DNA of 64,000 nucleotides from Roseovarius sp. Pro17. Lineage in GTDB: Bacteria > Pseudomonadota > Alphaproteobacteria > Rhodobacterales > Rhodobacteraceae. A program made the translations under genes and the position numbers. The stretch spans positions 868,001-932,000 of the forward strand of contig NZ_CP141179.1 in NCBI RefSeq assembly GCF_035599575.1. The letters are read 5' to 3'. A model generated the notes under the pieces. The model searched no databases. It saw only the letters and a program-made list of their open reading frames with translations, and was not told the origin of the DNA. Within the stretch, counting starts at the first letter, position 1; each line of letters starts with the position of its first letter. This document shows, piece by piece, positions 61,334 to 64,000 of the stretch.

Positions 61334-61891
61334 ATGATAAAACAACTTCTCCTCGCAACTGCCCTCACCTCGGTCGCGGCGTGCGACGCCTATGCCGGCG
61401 AGGCGCTGACGCGCTTTGACGTGGCCGAAGACCACACGCGTTTTGTCTTTGCCGACAAGCCGGTCCATGAAAGCGGCATGCCTGCACATGGCAATCCGTT
61501 CGTGACGCAGGGTTACATTTACCCCGCCGACACTCTGGCCGGAAACATCGACGGCGTCCTTGAGGATGGCAGTCCTGCCTTTCCCGACAAGGTGCTAGGC
61601 ACCTGGACCTGTGATGGCTGGTTCGTCGGCGAAGGCGGCGATGCAAAAACGGGTGTCTGGCTGGTCAGTCGTCAGATCATGCAATTCGACAATGGCGACG
61701 TGGTGATCACCCAAGGCACCGAACTGGCCGATGCGGGTGTTACCAACACCCGTCCGATCACCGGCGCGACTGGTGACTATGCCGAATTCGACGATGTGAT
61801 GTTGCAGACCCTGATCGGCTTCACCTCGCATTTCGGTGTCAACGCAACATTCGAGATCCCGCAGGGCGAGGACCACGCTTACGCGAACTGA
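61334..61891 (+). CDS. exported hypothetical protein (allene-oxide-cyclase-barrel-like)
   Basis: A 185-residue protein with signal peptide MIKQLLLATALTSVAACDAYA. Mature part: FPDKVLGTWTCDGWFVGEGG then TGVWLVSRQIMQFDNGDVVI...GTELADAG and TGATGDYAEFDD, a beta-barrel pattern like AOC/dirigent-type proteins. A Cys near the signal end could be lipidated, but the box is poor. Function unknown. Followed by another exported protein 28 nt downstream. Confidence 0.7.
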   Translation: MIKQLLLATALTSVAACDAYAGEALTRFDVAEDHTRFVFADKPVHESGMPAHGNPFVTQGYIYPADTLAGNIDGVLEDGSPAFPDKVLGTWTCDGWFVGEGGDAKTGVWLVSRQIMQFDNGDVVITQGTELADAGVTNTRPITGATGDYAEFDDVMLQTLIGFTSHFGVNATFEIPQGEDHAYAN

Positions 61892-61919
61892 GTGCCTAAA
61901 CCAAAGAAAGGAAAAGACG

Positions 61920-62294
61920 ATGAAAACGATGATTGCAGTTGCCGTTCTAGTCACGGCGGCAGGTGCGGCGGTGGCCGCACCGACGGTCGAAGTTAAAACC
62001 CCGATCGGGAACGTTCTGGCGGCAGAGGCCGGTGGCATGACACTTTACACTTTCCGCAAGGATCGGCGCGCCGTGTCTAATTGCACAGGTTCCTGCGCCG
62101 CCTCATGGCCCCCGTTTCTGGTGGGCAGGAGAGGCGCAGCCAATGACGGCTCGACGATAATCCAGCGGCCAAACGGAACCCTCCAATGGGCGACGTCCGC
62201 GGGGCTACCGCTCTACTTCTGGACAGGCGATTCAGCGCCCGGCCAGACCACCGGCCACGGTGTCGGCGGCCTCTGGGATGCTGCGCGCCGATAG
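61920..62294 (+). CDS. exported COG4315-type repeat protein
   Basis: A 124-residue protein with signal peptide MKTMIAVAVLVTAAGAAVAA and two copies of the PF03640-like repeat: MTLYTFRKDRRAVSNCTGSC-AASWPPFLV and LQWATSAGLPLYFWTGDSAP. These are secreted or lipoprotein repeats of unknown role. AAAGGAAAA precedes the ATG at 61920. Confidence 0.85.
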   Translation: MKTMIAVAVLVTAAGAAVAAPTVEVKTPIGNVLAAEAGGMTLYTFRKDRRAVSNCTGSCAASWPPFLVGRRGAANDGSTIIQRPNGTLQWATSAGLPLYFWTGDSAPGQTTGHGVGGLWDAARR

Positions 62295-62360
62295 ACAAGG
62301 CCCCGGCTGCGGTTTGCGTGGCAGGGGCCGCTTACCCCCCATTTCACAAGAGAAGATATC

Positions 62361-63080
62361 ATGAGTAATTTTGCATTTTCACGCCGAACCGCGCGGCCCC
62401 AGCCGGATGCGCCGCTTGCCTATGGCAAGATCGCACATCGCTATGACCACGCGCATCGGCGCTGGTTGCGTGGCACCGGACGGCAGGCGCAAGATGCGTT
62501 TGATGGTGCGGCGGCGGCCATTGTCCAGCCGGGATTCCGGGTTCTGGACGCGGGCTGCGGCACCGCTGCCGTGGCCAAGCGTTTGATCCGGCTGTGCCAT
62601 GGTCACATCGATGCCCATCTGCTGGATGTTTGCCCCGAAATGCTCAAGGCGACCGGACCGATGCGCGCCGAAAAACGTCTGGGGCGTCTGGAGGATATTC
62701 CGTTTCCGCAAGGGCACTTCGACCTCGTGACATGCGCTTGGGCGTTGGAAGCGACCACGCGGCCGCTGAATGCGTTGCGCGAACTGGTTCGTGTCACGCG
62801 ACCGGGCGGGATGGTCTGTTTCGTCTCTAGTGCAGATTTCGGCCAGATGCCGCTAGTGCAACGTATGGTCCATCGCAACGTGCAGAGGCGCGGTCTTGGC
62901 CGGCTTCTGACGCCTGCTGAAATCGCGGATATCCCTATGCTGTTCCCCAAGGCACATGTGCGCCTCATGCACATTAATCATAGCTCCGTCTTAGGACTGA
63001 TCCGGAAAGAGACGCGGGGCTCTGCCGGAAAAGAGGCATGCGGCTCTGCCGGAGCGCGCCCGTGCATGTCCAAACACTGA
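62361..63080 (+). CDS. class I SAM-dependent methyltransferase
   Basis: A 239-residue protein. Motif I is VLDAGCGTAAVAKRL, with motif II LLDVCPEMLKATG and motif III around FDLVTCAWALEAT. It resembles UbiE/arsenite-type small-molecule methyltransferases. The acceptor is unknown. It lies just before the MddA-like gene, 22 nt apart, in the same forward run. Confidence 0.85.
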   Translation: MSNFAFSRRTARPQPDAPLAYGKIAHRYDHAHRRWLRGTGRQAQDAFDGAAAAIVQPGFRVLDAGCGTAAVAKRLIRLCHGHIDAHLLDVCPEMLKATGPMRAEKRLGRLEDIPFPQGHFDLVTCAWALEATTRPLNALRELVRVTRPGGMVCFVSSADFGQMPLVQRMVHRNVQRRGLGRLLTPAEIADIPMLFPKAHVRLMHINHSSVLGLIRKETRGSAGKEACGSAGARPCMSKH

Positions 63081-63102
63081 TCTCATATCAAAGGCAGTCA
63101 TC

Positions 63103-63846
63103 ATGTCCCGTTTCATCATGCTATACGCCCTTCTGTGTTATGGCTTGTTTCTTGCTGTTTTCGTCTGGATGGCAGCTTTTCTTCTGGATATCGAAGGTAT
63201 CCGCACGTCACCCGCCGGGATGCCTTGGCCGATGGCGGCTGCCGTCGACATCGCGCTGATCTCGGTCTTTGGCCTTACCCATAGCATCATGGCACGCCCC
63301 GCCTTCAAACGGGTCTGGACTAAGGTGATTCCGGCGGCTGCCGAGCGGGCGACGTATGTGTTGCAATCGTCCGTATTGCTGGGTGCGATTTTCCTGTTTT
63401 GGCAACCAATTGACGTGACCATCTGGAGCATCGAAGGAAAACTTGTGATCCTCGTTCTTATCATATTCTTTACCGGCCTCGGGTTGATCGTCCTTGCCAC
63501 ATTCCTGCTGGATCATTTTGAATTTACCGGTCTGCGACAGGCGTGGGATAACATGCGGGACGTGCCTGCCCAACGTGCGCAATTCCGCACACCATTGCTC
63601 TATCAGATCGTGCGCCATCCGTTGCAGCTGGGTATTGTCACGGCCATCTTCGCGGTGCCGCACATGACCGGCGACGGGCTGCTTTTTGCCACGGTCATGC
63701 TGACGTATATTTATATCGGTCTAAGGTTTGAAGAACGCGCCCTGTTGCGCGAGTTCGGCGATGCCTATGCGGCATATTGCAAGTCTGTCCCAATGCTGTT
63801 TCCGAGGATTCCAATTCGGTCAGGTGGTGCACACCACACGGGTTGA
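63103..63846 (+). CDS. methanethiol S-methyltransferase-like (MddA/NnrU-ICMT family) membrane protein
   Basis: A 247-residue protein with five to six transmembrane helices. The C-terminal SAM-binding region typical of ICMT-like enzymes is seen: TPLLYQIVRHPLQLGIV, IYIGLRFEERALL-REFGDAY, AAYCKSVPMLFP. MddA methylates methanethiol to dimethyl sulfide; NnrU is a related sequence, so the exact substrate is uncertain. Neighbouring homocysteine methyltransferase and SAM-MTase genes support thiol methylation. Confidence 0.75.
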   Translation: MSRFIMLYALLCYGLFLAVFVWMAAFLLDIEGIRTSPAGMPWPMAAAVDIALISVFGLTHSIMARPAFKRVWTKVIPAAAERATYVLQSSVLLGAIFLFWQPIDVTIWSIEGKLVILVLIIFFTGLGLIVLATFLLDHFEFTGLRQAWDNMRDVPAQRAQFRTPLLYQIVRHPLQLGIVTAIFAVPHMTGDGLLFATVMLTYIYIGLRFEERALLREFGDAYAAYCKSVPMLFPRIPIRSGGAHHTG

Positions 63847-64000
63847 CTTCGCTCGGCAACGTCCCTTACGTATTAGCCCATGATAAAGCCATTCTTTTCA
63901 GTAGAAAACTATTGCCCTCAGCTTTGATAGCTGCGGACGCTTTGTCGTGAATTTTCCGCTGCCCTGACAGCGGTCTATGTAGAAGATGACCTCGTGCCGG
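63847..64000. other. right edge, no gene seen
   Basis: No coding frame is supported in the last 150 bp. Confidence 0.4.

Overview
The window reads as the genome of a marine-type alphaproteobacterium of the Roseobacter/Rhodobacteraceae group. Evidence: high GC coding sequence, many short ATGA/GTGA gene overlaps, and lineage-typical families (DUF1127, DUF4345, DUF3100, YARHG/DUF4453, RpiR-linked Rieske/dimethylglycine-type clusters). No rRNA, tRNA or CRISPR array was seen. It is an accessory, mosaic region. Intact operons alternate with insertion-sequence debris and pseudogenes, most of the latter broken by single in-frame nonsense codons or 1-nt frameshifts.

Layout. 1-378: start of a Cap15-like (CBASS effector) gene running off the left edge. 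363-1325: membrane protein and divergent MarR regulator with twin operators. 1458-4966: SDR and TetR facing DUF1772/DUF4345 membrane proteins and an exported metallo-beta-lactamase-fold hydrolase. 5150-8637: a membrane protein, then a reverse-strand ArsR-GST-SRPBCC-YCII-YCII-MAPEG-GFA operon in which four of seven genes carry nonsense codons. 8927-10311: IS6 element, a 28-bp inverted-repeat element and fragments. 10434-18085: reverse catabolic operon (CysE-like acetyltransferase, glyoxalase-like protein, M20 amidohydrolase, LysR, 3-hydroxyisobutyrate-dehydrogenase-like protein, aldehyde dehydrogenase, DUF3100 transporter pair). 18495-25866: VWA protein with five tandem repeats, lipoprotein, YaeQ, then a run of fragments (integrase, helicase, OmpA) and a YARHG protein. 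26023-28832: DUF924 and a heavy-metal P1B ATPase. 28833-31211: IS debris plus a universal stress protein.

31212-37981 is the most interesting block. It is a tightly overlapping eight-gene reverse operon: small membrane subunit, CuA subunit II, heme-copper subunit I, heme O synthase, SCO1, a cytochrome b / 2x[4Fe-4S] / MvhD-like fusion, an anchored protein and bacteriohemerythrin. Subunit I keeps all heme and CuB histidines but has HSSQQ where O2 reductases have HPEVY, so the cross-linked tyrosine is Gln246. I infer a non-canonical CuA-type nitric oxide reductase with its own assembly factors and a possible redox input module. An Fnr/Dnr-like box lies upstream.

38500-40360: recombinase remnants and a broken carboxymuconolactone decarboxylase. 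40388-51270: an RpiR-controlled quaternary-amine/betaine-type catabolic cluster (Rieske oxygenase, FAD-GcvT dehydrogenase, zinc-type dehydrogenase family, two enolase-superfamily enzymes, class III aminotransferase) with a decayed ABC transporter. Its divergent promoter carries three 8-mers spaced exactly 30 bp apart. 51563-57802: three reverse-strand orphan genes, including an 890-aa secreted HELSH protein with propeller-like repeats and a membrane alpha/beta hydrolase. 58338-63846: a BTAD/alpha-beta hydrolase fusion regulator, homocysteine S-methyltransferase, DUF1127, two exported small proteins, a SAM methyltransferase and a methanethiol S-methyltransferase (MddA)-like protein.
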